A DNA stretch of 19,496 nt from Bacteroidales bacterium (GTDB taxonomy: Bacteria > Bacteroidota > Bacteroidia > Bacteroidales > F082): the NCBI GenBank assembly GCA_029933565.1, contig JAOZNY010000018.1:1-19496 (forward strand). Direction: 5' to 3'. A program made the translations under genes and the position numbers. This document shows, one piece after another, positions 1 to 6,916 of this stretch (its first letter is position 1; each line of letters starts with the position of its first letter). The notes beneath the pieces are model-generated. The model worked only from the letters and a program-made list of their open reading frames with translations, was not told where the DNA came from and searched no databases.

Positions 1-1184
1 CTGATGAATCTTCCGGAAGCATTGATACCTGGGCCTGGGATTTTGGAGATGGGAATACGTCCGATGGACAGAATCCGAGCAATACCTACAATACTGCCGG
101 AACATATACAGTAGAACTTACTGTAAGCGGGCCCGGTGGTAGCGATACAAAAACTCTGACTGATTATATTACTGTAACTACTCCTGCCCCTCCAATAGCT
201 GAGTTTAGTGGAAATCCTTCTAGTGGAATAAATCCGTTGTTTGTGATTTTTACTGACGAATCTACAGGAACTATTGATAGTTGGGATTGGGATTTCGGCG
301 ACGGTGGTTCATCCACCCAGCAAAACCCTGATTACACCTATAATACTGCCGGTACTTATACCGTAATTCTCACAGTTACAGGTCCTGGTGGTACTGACAC
401 CAAAACTGAAGTAGATTATATAGTAGTAGATGAAGCTGCTCCGGTAGCAGATTTCGATGGTGATCCTACTTCAGGTGATGTTCCTCTCGATGTTCAGTTT
501 ACTGATGCATCTAGCGGAAATGTAAATTCTTGGGATTGGGATTTTGGCGATGGAAACACCTCTGACGAACAAAACCCAATGAATACTTATACTACAGCTG
601 GTGATTATACAGTCAGTTTAACTGTAACTGGTGATGGTGGTTCTGGTACAGAAACCAAAATCGATTTTATTACGGTAAACGAAGCAGCGCCAATTGCTGG
701 TTTTAGTGGCGATCCGCAAACAGGTGAAGCCCCACTAAACGTACAGTTTACCGATGAATCGACAGGAGTGGCGGACAGTTGGTTGTGGGATTTTGGGGAT
801 GGCAGCACTTCTGATGAGCAAAACCCTTCCAATATTTATGAGACCCCCGGAAATTTTACAGTTTCGTTAACCACAACTGGGCCGGGAGGAAGCGATACCG
901 AAACAAAAGTTGATTATATTCTCATCCCTGTGGCAATAAGTGAAGTGAATAGTGCAAATATCAAAGTTTATCCAAACCCAACAACAGGTAAACTGCATAT
1001 TGAATTTGTTAATGCAAGGCTGCACCGAATTACATTAATTGATGCAAGGGGTTATCAATGTTTCCGAACCGAATCAAACGGCACGATTAAAACTCTAGAT
1101 ATTTCGCATTTTAATGTTGGATGGTACATTTTGAGGATAGAGCAAAACAATACAATACAAGAATTTAAAGTGATTAAGGAATAG
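1..1184 (+). CDS. Secreted PKD-repeat protein with T9SS sorting tail (5' end missing)
   Basis: The reading frame is open from the left edge (first full codon at 3) to the TAG at 1182-1184, so only the C-terminal 393 residues are present. They hold four PKD domains of about 82 residues: a truncated one (3-185), then about 192-437, 441-683 and 687-935. Each has a (D)WDFGDG core, then NP..Y..(A/P)G.(Y/F)TV.L, ending with a D.I strand. The last 80 residues (about 945-1181) match the type A Por-secretion tail, with the VYPNPTTGKL motif and a YILRI...Q.FKVIKE end. PKD domains are extracellular Ig-like folds in adhesins and polysaccharide-acting enzymes. The tail directs export by the type IX secretion system and surface attachment. 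The catalytic or binding module, if any, lies outside the window. The gene looks visibly less AT-rich than its neighbours. It converges with the next gene, 12 bp away, with no obvious shared terminator. Confidence 0.93.
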   Translation, partial: DESSGSIDTWAWDFGDGNTSDGQNPSNTYNTAGTYTVELTVSGPGGSDTKTLTDYITVTTPAPPIAEFSGNPSSGINPLFVIFTDESTGTIDSWDWDFGDGGSSTQQNPDYTYNTAGTYTVILTVTGPGGTDTKTEVDYIVVDEAAPVADFDGDPTSGDVPLDVQFTDASSGNVNSWDWDFGDGNTSDEQNPMNTYTTAGDYTVSLTVTGDGGSGTETKIDFITVNEAAPIAGFSGDPQTGEAPLNVQFTDESTGVADSWLWDFGDGSTSDEQNPSNIYETPGNFTVSLTTTGPGGSDTETKVDYILIPVAISEVNSANIKVYPNPTTGKLHIEFVNARLHRITLIDARGYQCFRTESNGTIKTLDISHFNVGWYILRIEQNNTIQEFKVIKE

Positions 1185-1196
1185 AATCTGTGATTT

Positions 1197-2423
1197 TTAT
1201 TTCATTGCTTCTTCTCTTTGTAAAAGGGTAGGATGCGAATAGTTAAAGAATACATATAATTTATGTGGAGTTAGATTACTCAGGTTGTTTACCGATAGTT
1301 TTTTAAGGGCATTCATCAAATTAGTTCCGCTTGCAAAGCGTGCAGCAAAGGCATCAGCCTCGTATTCGTATTTGCGCGAAGAGATATTTGAGAACATTCC
1401 GCTTAAAAAAGAAATTGGTGAATATAAAAGACCGAAGGCCACAATTCCCATATAGAAACTTCCATCAACTCCTCCAATTGCAGTGGAGAGTTCGGGATGC
1501 TTTAGTGCCAGCGACAAAAGAAAAAGCATTAAGGCACTTTGCAATAGCGACATTGCCAGGCCTTTGTAAATATGCTTGTGTTTGTAGTGTCCAACTTCAT
1601 GCGCCAGAACTGCAACTATCTCATCTTCTGTTAAATCATTGATTAATGTGTCGTATAAAACAATCATCTTTTTGGGGCCAAGTCCACTGAAATAGGCATT
1701 TGCCTTGGTACTTCGTTTTGATCCGTCGATTACAAATACATTTTTTAATTTAAAACCGGTTTTTTGAGCAAAGTCTTCAATTTTATTACGCAGACTGCCT
1801 TCTTCAAGAGGAGTTAATTTATTGAATAGTGGTACAATAAGTTGAGTGTAAAACATGGCCATAAAAATCATAAAGATTGAGAGCCCTCCAAAAACTATGG
1901 GCCAAAATAAATCGCCCATTGCAATCCACGACCACAAAATAAAACTAATAAGTCCACCTCCAATTAAAATTGAAATTGCCCACGATTTTAGTTTGTCGAA
2001 AATGAAAGTTTTGACTGTGGTTTTGTTAAAGCCAAAGTTCTCTTCGATTACAAAGGTTCCGTAAATTTGAAATGGTAGTGAGAGGATATCGAAAACAATT
2101 CCTAAAACTCCAAAGAACAAAAGTGTTTTAAAGTAAATATTTTCTGACACACTTCTTACAAACTCGTCGAGGATTGTAAAGCCACCCGCAAAAAGTATTA
2201 GCAGAATTAGTACGAGCGAAAACAGGCTGCTCACTAAAGAGAACTTTGTGCTTACCCGTTCGTATTGCTGCGACTTTTTATACTTCTCACTATCGTAAAT
2301 ATTTTTTAGTTTTTCGGGCAGTTCATCTTTTAGATTCTTGATGTTTAGGTAATCAAGAGTTTTCTCAAAGCCAAAATCGAAAATAATAATTGCAATGATT
2401 ATCCAAAATATAGTTGTTTCCAT
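1197..2423 (-). CDS. M48 family (Ste24/CAAX protease-like) membrane metalloprotease
   Basis: This 408-residue protein starts at an ATG. The zinc-binding motif is HEVGH at 275-279, and the third metal ligand is probably E353 in the YEYEADAFA segment, the usual ExDxxA region of M48 peptidases. Hydrophobic helices occur at about 4-20, 62-85, 100-122, 148-168 and 174-195 before the catalytic motif, and again at 288-306 and 325-345. This is the layout of the Ste24 (M48A) subfamily with its N-terminal membrane domain, rather than the short HtpX form. Length is close to the family norm. Eukaryotic Ste24 trims prenylated CAAX proteins. In bacteria the role is more likely proteolysis or quality control at the inner membrane, with the active site on the cytoplasmic side or inside the membrane chamber. 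That function is inferred from the family. The VWA gene lies upstream on the same strand, but a repeat element separates the two, so an operon is uncertain. Confidence 0.93.
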   Translation of the reverse strand: METTIFWIIIAIIIFDFGFEKTLDYLNIKNLKDELPEKLKNIYDSEKYKKSQQYERVSTKFSLVSSLFSLVLILLILFAGGFTILDEFVRSVSENIYFKTLLFFGVLGIVFDILSLPFQIYGTFVIEENFGFNKTTVKTFIFDKLKSWAISILIGGGLISFILWSWIAMGDLFWPIVFGGLSIFMIFMAMFYTQLIVPLFNKLTPLEEGSLRNKIEDFAQKTGFKLKNVFVIDGSKRSTKANAYFSGLGPKKMIVLYDTLINDLTEDEIVAVLAHEVGHYKHKHIYKGLAMSLLQSALMLFLLSLALKHPELSTAIGGVDGSFYMGIVAFGLLYSPISFLSGMFSNISSRKYEYEADAFAARFASGTNLMNALKKLSVNNLSNLTPHKLYVFFNYSHPTLLQREEAMK

Positions 2424-2462
2424 TTTCGTTATTTTTTTCTAAAGTTAAACCAATCTAATGAT

Positions 2463-2546
2463 GATATTTAGAGATTGCTTCTTCCTCGTCCCTCGTCATC
2501 GCAATGACGTTAGAGCAAACAGGCAGAACGAAGCAGTCTCAATATC
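2463..2546. repeat. REP-like palindromic interspersed element
   Basis: An imperfect inverted repeat has arms at 2463-2481 and 2530-2546. The core arm GAGATTGCTTC (2471-2481) pairs with GAAGCAGTCTC (2530-2540), with one mismatch. Inside is a second near-perfect palindrome, CGTCATCGCAATGACG (2494-2509). The words CGTCATTGCGA and GAAGCAATCTC are typical of REP-like repeats scattered between genes in many bacteria. It nearly fills the 138-bp gap between the VWA and protease genes and could form a cruciform, or a hairpin in read-through RNA. It has no T-run, so it is unlikely to be an intrinsic terminator. Confidence 0.75.
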
Positions 2547-2561
2547 CAACATTAAATGATA

Positions 2562-4646
2562 CTAATAGGAGCCAAGGTATTTTCTTAAAACCCATTCTGC
2601 TGTTAGCAGCAAAATTATAAATACAAGTATTAATGGGATATTATTTAAGCCTGAATAGGTTTGTGAGTAGGAAATCCTGCTTTTGACTTCATTTTCGTTT
2701 AAGGCCTCCTTAATTGTCATAATGTTTTCCAACTGAAACATTCCTCCATTATTTCTTTCTGCAATTTTAAACAACAAATTATAATTTGCTTTTAGTTGCT
2801 GAGCTTCAAGATTTCTTTTTACAATTACAAATTCACCTTTTTCGGTAAAGGCCTCATTGTTATAGGTTGTTTTTGCAACATATTTATAAACTCCCGGTGT
2901 TCTTTTGTTTAGTTCAAGTTTATAGGAATTGCCCAATGAGTTGAAAACATAATCAAAGGTTTCCCCTTTTTCATTAGTTACTTTTAAACCAATTTCAGCA
3001 CCCTTAATTGGTTCGTACGATTTATTATAAAGTTCAGCCTGCAATTCTATTTTATCAGTTGAATTGAACTCACCTTTATTTTTTATCCTAAAATATCTTT
3101 TGTCGGCTTTGGCCATCAAATACTGAACTGTTTTTCCAATCAGGTTGTCGAAAGAATTAAAGTTAGATTTTTCAAGAAAATTATAATTTCTCCACAACCA
3201 AAGCCCTTCGCCCAAAACAATACAACTTTTTCGCTCTTCCTGCTCGGTGAAATAAATCAAAGGAAAATTTGTTTTAATGCTGTTAATTTGTTGCCATGCC
3301 AGAACATTCGAAGGATCTACATTTTTGTAATTCCCAAGTGGTGTTTTCAATGGTGGCAATGTTTCCATAAGGGTGATGTCAATATCATCGATATTAAAAA
3401 GCGGGAAGTTTTGGTTAAAAGTAGCCATGCTATTTTCAAAACTCCTCATGGCTGAATTATAGCCCGTTTTCCCAAAAAATCTGAATGCAGCATTAAGTTT
3501 TGTTTGCTCACCAATAATTGCCAAAACAGGCATTTTTTGTTTATTAATCTCACTTAAAATATTTGGTATTGAATATTTTATGGAAGGTAACTGATGTAGA
3601 ACAACTAAACTATAAGTATTAAGAGTAATATTTTTATCTCCTGGATATGCAATATCTACCTCATAATTTTTAAAGCCAGAGATAGCCTGCCTCAATGCTG
3701 AAACATCGGGATGTGGCGAGTTTGCAAGGATAAGGATTTTCTGCCGGGCATCTAAAACATCGGTAAAAACACTTTTATAGTTATTGGCTTTGTTTGCTTC
3801 CTCTGTATCAATTTGTAGTTCAATCCTAAGTCTGTGTTTACCGGGAGTATTTGCCTTAAGGTCGAAACGCTCAGTTTTGTTCAACTCATTTTTGTCGATT
3901 GTTATTTTCCTACTTTTTTGTAAGTCTCTGCCCATAAAAATATTAATAGTCATTGCTTGGTTTTTTAAGCCATTGGCTGTGAAGTTTACTTCAATTGGCA
4001 TGTTCTCATTAAGGTAAACCAAACTGTTATAACTAATGTCATTTATCTTAAGATCAGGCTTTTTTACTGTGTCGCCAACAACAACTGAGAATACGGGAAA
4101 ACTAATATTTGAAGAGGCATAAACAGGATCGGTTCCTCTATTGAAAATTCCGTCACCAACCAGAATCATTGCTTCAATTTCGTTGGTCTGATAATGCTCA
4201 TTTACGTAGGCAAATAATTTTGAATAGTCGGAACCATCTTCATTAAAATTAACCGAATCCAAAGGCTTTACACTTTTGCCAAACAGTAATCTGTCAATTT
4301 CGTATTTATTACTCAAAGCATCTTCAAGTTCAGTTAAGTCTGAAGTGAGGTTTTTAGTTAAAAAAGTTGAATCAGATGAGTAAATCATCGATTTCGAATT
4401 GTCGACAGCCACAATTAATCTTGGCTTTTGAATATGCTTTTTTGTGGTCTTTATAAAAGGCGCAAGCAATAAAAGAGCAATAAGAGCAGTGCTTGAAAAT
4501 CTTAAAACAAAAAGCAAAACTGTCCATGGGGCAGATAATTTGTTTTTCCTATTCTTAAAATAAAGCAAAAGAGCATACAGCACACCAACTGCAATTGGTA
4601 ATAGCAAGGTCCAAATGGGATACTCTATGTTAAACTGGTTTATCAC
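2562..4646 (-). CDS. Membrane-anchored VWA-domain protein, GTG start
   Basis: This 694-residue protein has two N-terminal membrane helices (about 11-30 and 41-65), a large extracytoplasmic region and a C-terminal helix (about 668-687) with a short basic tail. Right after the second helix comes a von Willebrand A-like domain (about 76-200) whose MIDAS motif DNSKS has D82, S84 and S86, and a later LVGDG strand. Residues 302-460 resemble the class I amidotransferase-like fold often fused to VWA domains in Bacteroidota, starting with ILILANSPHPDV. An Ig-like region follows at about 540-630. The protein probably binds a metal-dependent partner at the envelope; no enzymatic function is evident. The start is forced: no ATG precedes the membrane helices, an in-frame TAA lies 9 nt upstream, and GTG at 4646-4644 is the only reasonable codon. 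The start is almost abutted by the fabG terminator, so how this gene is transcribed is unclear. Confidence 0.85.
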   Translation of the reverse strand: MINQFNIEYPIWTLLLPIAVGVLYALLLYFKNRKNKLSAPWTVLLFVLRFSSTALIALLLLAPFIKTTKKHIQKPRLIVAVDNSKSMIYSSDSTFLTKNLTSDLTELEDALSNKYEIDRLLFGKSVKPLDSVNFNEDGSDYSKLFAYVNEHYQTNEIEAMILVGDGIFNRGTDPVYASSNISFPVFSVVVGDTVKKPDLKINDISYNSLVYLNENMPIEVNFTANGLKNQAMTINIFMGRDLQKSRKITIDKNELNKTERFDLKANTPGKHRLRIELQIDTEEANKANNYKSVFTDVLDARQKILILANSPHPDVSALRQAISGFKNYEVDIAYPGDKNITLNTYSLVVLHQLPSIKYSIPNILSEINKQKMPVLAIIGEQTKLNAAFRFFGKTGYNSAMRSFENSMATFNQNFPLFNIDDIDITLMETLPPLKTPLGNYKNVDPSNVLAWQQINSIKTNFPLIYFTEQEERKSCIVLGEGLWLWRNYNFLEKSNFNSFDNLIGKTVQYLMAKADKRYFRIKNKGEFNSTDKIELQAELYNKSYEPIKGAEIGLKVTNEKGETFDYVFNSLGNSYKLELNKRTPGVYKYVAKTTYNNEAFTEKGEFVIVKRNLEAQQLKANYNLLFKIAERNNGGMFQLENIMTIKEALNENEVKSRISYSQTYSGLNNIPLILVFIILLLTAEWVLRKYLGSY

Positions 4647-4658
4647 TTCTTTTTTTTA

Positions 4659-4700
4659 CAAAAATAAAAAAACAGGCAACCAATTAAAACCGATTACCTG
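4659..4700 (-). terminator. Rho-independent terminator of fabG
   Basis: Read on the - strand, CAGGTAATCGG (4700-4690) pairs through 11 positions, including several G-U pairs, with TTGGTTGCCTG (4683-4673) across a 6-nt loop. TTTTTTTATTTTTG follows directly (4672-4659). This is a textbook stem plus U-tract. It lies 238 bp after the fabG stop codon and only 13-27 bp before the GTG of the VWA gene, so it may also act as an attenuator for that gene. Confidence 0.72.
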
Positions 4701-4768
4701 TAATAATTTTATTAACCCGGAATCGTCATAAAAAATTGATCTAATAATATGTGAAAATGTGATTTAAA

Positions 4769-4865
4769 GCAATATTTAAAATTGGAGTGTTGGAGTGTTT
4801 GTGTATAGTAGTGCTGGTTTGAAAATCATTACTCCATCACTCCATTTTCCCCAAATTGCAATATT
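4769..4865. repeat. Small inverted octamer element between 8-bp direct repeats
   Basis: Two perfect tandem copies of TGGAGTGT (4783-4790, 4791-4798) face two inverted near-copies (TACTCCAT at 4830-4837, CACTCCAT at 4838-4845; on the - strand ATGGAGTG ATGGAGTA) across a 31-bp spacer. The whole lies between identical direct repeats GCAATATT at 4769-4776 and 4858-4865, which look like a target-site duplication. Most of the 291-bp fabG-VWA gap is this element plus the terminator. No coding sequence was seen in the gap. Confidence 0.6.
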
Positions 4866-4937
4866 ATATAAGAACCAGATTATTTGATAAATTGTACTTC
4901 TCCTAAAGTGGAACTGATATTTTTGTGTTTTTATGAT

Positions 4938-5684
4938 TTAGGTATCCATTCCACCACAAACATTTATAACCTGACCTGAAACATAAGAAGACAGGTCGGA
5001 GGCAAGGAATGTTGCTACATTTGCCACATCTTCAGGTTTGCCAGATCTACGCAAAGGGATGGTTTTTATCCATGCTTCCCTAACATCTTCTTTAAGTTTG
5101 TGTGTCATTTCAGTTTCAATAAATCCTGGGGCAATTGCATTGCAGCGGATACCACGCGAACCAATTTCCTGAGCAATCGATTTTGTAAAACCAATCATTC
5201 CTGCTTTTGAAGCAGAATAGTTTGACTGACCAGCGTTTCCGCTAACTCCCACAACCGAACTCATGTTAATAATTGATCCTGTTCTTTGTTTCATCATTAC
5301 CCTTTGAACAGCCTTGGTGAGGTTAAAGGCAGATTTAAGGTTTACAGTTAAAACCATATCCCAGTCTTTTTCCTGCATGCGCATTAATAGATTGTCGCGG
5401 GTAATGCCTGCATTATTCACTAAAATATCTATTCTTTCAAAGTCGTTTACAACATCGTTAATGAGTTTATCACTATCGTCGAATGAGGCAGCATTTGAAG
5501 CATAACCTTTTGCTTTAATACCCATGCTATTCAATTCTTTTTCAGTTGCCTGCATGTATTCATCGTAGTTTAAATCGGTAAATGCCACATTTGCTCCTTC
5601 GTTGGCAAATTTAATGGCAATTGCTTTTCCAATACCACGTGCTGCACCTGTAATCAGAGCGGTCTTTCCTTCTAATAAATTCAT
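4938..5684 (-). CDS. fabG: 3-oxoacyl-ACP reductase FabG
   Basis: This is a short-chain dehydrogenase/reductase that reduces 3-oxoacyl-ACP to 3-hydroxyacyl-ACP with NADPH, in the second step of each fatty-acid elongation round in the cytoplasm. The ATG at 5684 gives 248 residues, the usual FabG length, and the typical start MNLLEGKTALITG; the TTG two codons upstream is less likely. The Rossmann motif TGAARGIG is at 12-19, NNAG at 90-93, and the catalytic tetrad is N115, S143, Y156 and K160 in the YSASK motif. The C-terminus (SSYVSGQVINVCGGMDT) is typical of FabG and FabG-like reductases. No other fatty-acid genes are adjacent. It has its own promoter-like sequence and terminator, so it is probably monocistronic. 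The family is large, and a role with a different acyl or polyketide substrate cannot be excluded from sequence alone. Confidence 0.9.
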   Translation of the reverse strand: MNLLEGKTALITGAARGIGKAIAIKFANEGANVAFTDLNYDEYMQATEKELNSMGIKAKGYASNAASFDDSDKLINDVVNDFERIDILVNNAGITRDNLLMRMQEKDWDMVLTVNLKSAFNLTKAVQRVMMKQRTGSIINMSSVVGVSGNAGQSNYSASKAGMIGFTKSIAQEIGSRGIRCNAIAPGFIETEMTHKLKEDVREAWIKTIPLRRSGKPEDVANVATFLASDLSSYVSGQVINVCGGMDT

Positions 5685-5724
5685 AATCAATATTTTAAGA
5701 CTATTTTTATTTTCTTTTGAAGGC

Positions 5725-5755
5725 CAAAGATAATTAATTATGCTTAGTCTTTAAA
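5725..5755 (-). promoter_or_regulatory. Bacteroidota-type promoter for fabG
   Basis: On the - strand TATCTTTG (5732-5725) matches the Bacteroidota -7 consensus TAnnTTTG exactly. TTTA (5755-5752) lies at the -33 position with a 19-nt spacer, one mismatch from TTTG. Transcription would start near 5718, giving a leader of about 34 nt before the fabG ATG. The -33 element overlaps the last codons of the upstream kinase gene. Confidence 0.55.
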
Positions 5756-6916
5756 TAAATCAAAATGAAGTTTGACAATTGCGCCGGCACCTTCGCTGTT
5801 TATTGCCTCAATATTGCCCGAATGCATATTCATTATTAGTTTAACCGCAGCCAACGAAAGGCCGGTACCTTCAATATGAAGGATGTCGCCGGCACCAAAA
5901 AGTTCAAATAAATGTTCGAGGGCTTCTTTAGAAAAGCCTGGACCTGAATCTTTTATTTCAATTGAAACTCTGGATTCAGATGAGTTTACAGAAATGTCGA
6001 TAGGCTTGTCTTTACCTGCAAATTTTGCCGCATTGTCAATTATTAAAATGCAACATTGTCTAATTAAATCTGAATCGGCAAAAATTAAGGGTTTAGTTTC
6101 ATTTGCTATGAAATTGATATTCAACTTTGGTTCTTTGTTCAATTTTTTAAATTGGGTTATTCCACTTTCAACCAAATGGTTTACCGAGACAGAAAGAAAA
6201 TCAGGTTGATATTTGTCAATTCTCAGACTGGTAATCAAAAGTGCCATATCCGAAAACCTTACAAGTCGTTCCGATACTTCTTTTAAGTGATTGACGTATT
6301 CCTGTTGGCTGGTATCCATCAAGGTATTATCCAAAAGATCGGTTAAGCCAATTACACCATTAAGAGGGCTTCGTAACTCGTGGCTAATAATGGAGAGAAA
6401 ATCGCTTTTTGTATGATCAAGTTTTTTAAGAAGAATATTGGCTTTTTTTAGTTGGGCAGTTCGTTCTTCAACTTTTTGTTCAAGCAGAGTGTTAACTTGC
6501 TTCAATTGGTTTTTCTGTTCGCGCAATAAAATGTGAGTGTTTACCCGTGCAAGAAGTTCGGCCGAATTAAAGGGTTTTGTAATATAATCTTGTCCACCGA
6601 TTTTAAAACCTTTTACTATGCTTTCCATATCAGCTTTGGCGGTTAAAAAAATTATTGGTACTTCAGATGTTTCTTCATCTTGTTTGAGCCTTTTGCAAAC
6701 CTCATACCCATCCATCTCCGGCATCATAATATCCAGGAGTATTAAATCGAAATCTTGCTTTTTAACAATGTTTAAAGCATGTTGGCCACTTTGGGCGTAA
6801 GCAATTTGAAATCCATTGGATGATAAAATATTTCCAAGTATTTGGATATTTCTTGCAACATCATCTACAACTAAAATTTTATAAGAGGGTCTCTTTTTTT
6901 CAGAATTACTTTCCAT
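5744..6916 (-). CDS. REC-histidine kinase (response regulator fused to kinase core)
   Basis: This is a 390-residue soluble protein without membrane segments. An N-terminal receiver domain (about 13-130) has the acidic pair D18/D19, phosphoacceptor D62 in LLDIMMPEMDG, T92 and K114. A coiled-coil linker (132-170) leads to a HisKA domain with H179 in SHELRSPLNG. An ATPase domain follows with N295 in the N-box, DSGPG at 323-327 and a slightly unusual G2 box GTGLSLAA (350-357). All residues needed for phosphoacceptance and ATP binding are present. Its start codon lies inside the end of the upstream TPR-kinase gene (11-nt overlap), so the two are probably translated together. It likely receives phosphate on D62 from the two upstream kinases, which lack REC domains, and this controls its own kinase activity. 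Its target is not in the window. A two-component annotation is certain; the phosphorelay direction is inference. Confidence 0.9.
   Translation of the reverse strand: MESNSEKKRPSYKILVVDDVARNIQILGNILSSNGFQIAYAQSGQHALNIVKKQDFDLILLDIMMPEMDGYEVCKRLKQDEETSEVPIIFLTAKADMESIVKGFKIGGQDYITKPFNSAELLARVNTHILLREQKNQLKQVNTLLEQKVEERTAQLKKANILLKKLDHTKSDFLSIISHELRSPLNGVIGLTDLLDNTLMDTSQQEYVNHLKEVSERLVRFSDMALLITSLRIDKYQPDFLSVSVNHLVESGITQFKKLNKEPKLNINFIANETKPLIFADSDLIRQCCILIIDNAAKFAGKDKPIDISVNSSESRVSIEIKDSGPGFSKEALEHLFELFGAGDILHIEGTGLSLAAVKLIMNMHSGNIEAINSEGAGAIVKLHFDLFKD

Noticed and set aside
1171..1200. Bidirectional terminator between the convergent PKD and M48 genes
   Set aside because: Only a 4-bp stem (AATC-TGT-GATT) with a weak T-stretch is visible, too little to support a call.
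2439..2447. TAACTTTAG upstream of the M48 gene as its promoter
   Set aside because: One mismatch to the -7 element, but no -33 TTTG at the right spacing, so not distinguishable from chance in AT-rich DNA.
2494..2509. Palindrome as an intrinsic terminator of the VWA gene
   Set aside because: No run of T follows the stem on either strand; the sequence fits an interspersed repeat better.
5685..5690. TTG start of fabG two codons upstream of the ATG
   Set aside because: The ATG at 5684 gives the standard 248-residue length and N-terminus; similar upstream TTG starts were rejected for miaB (15326) and the first TPR kinase (12535).
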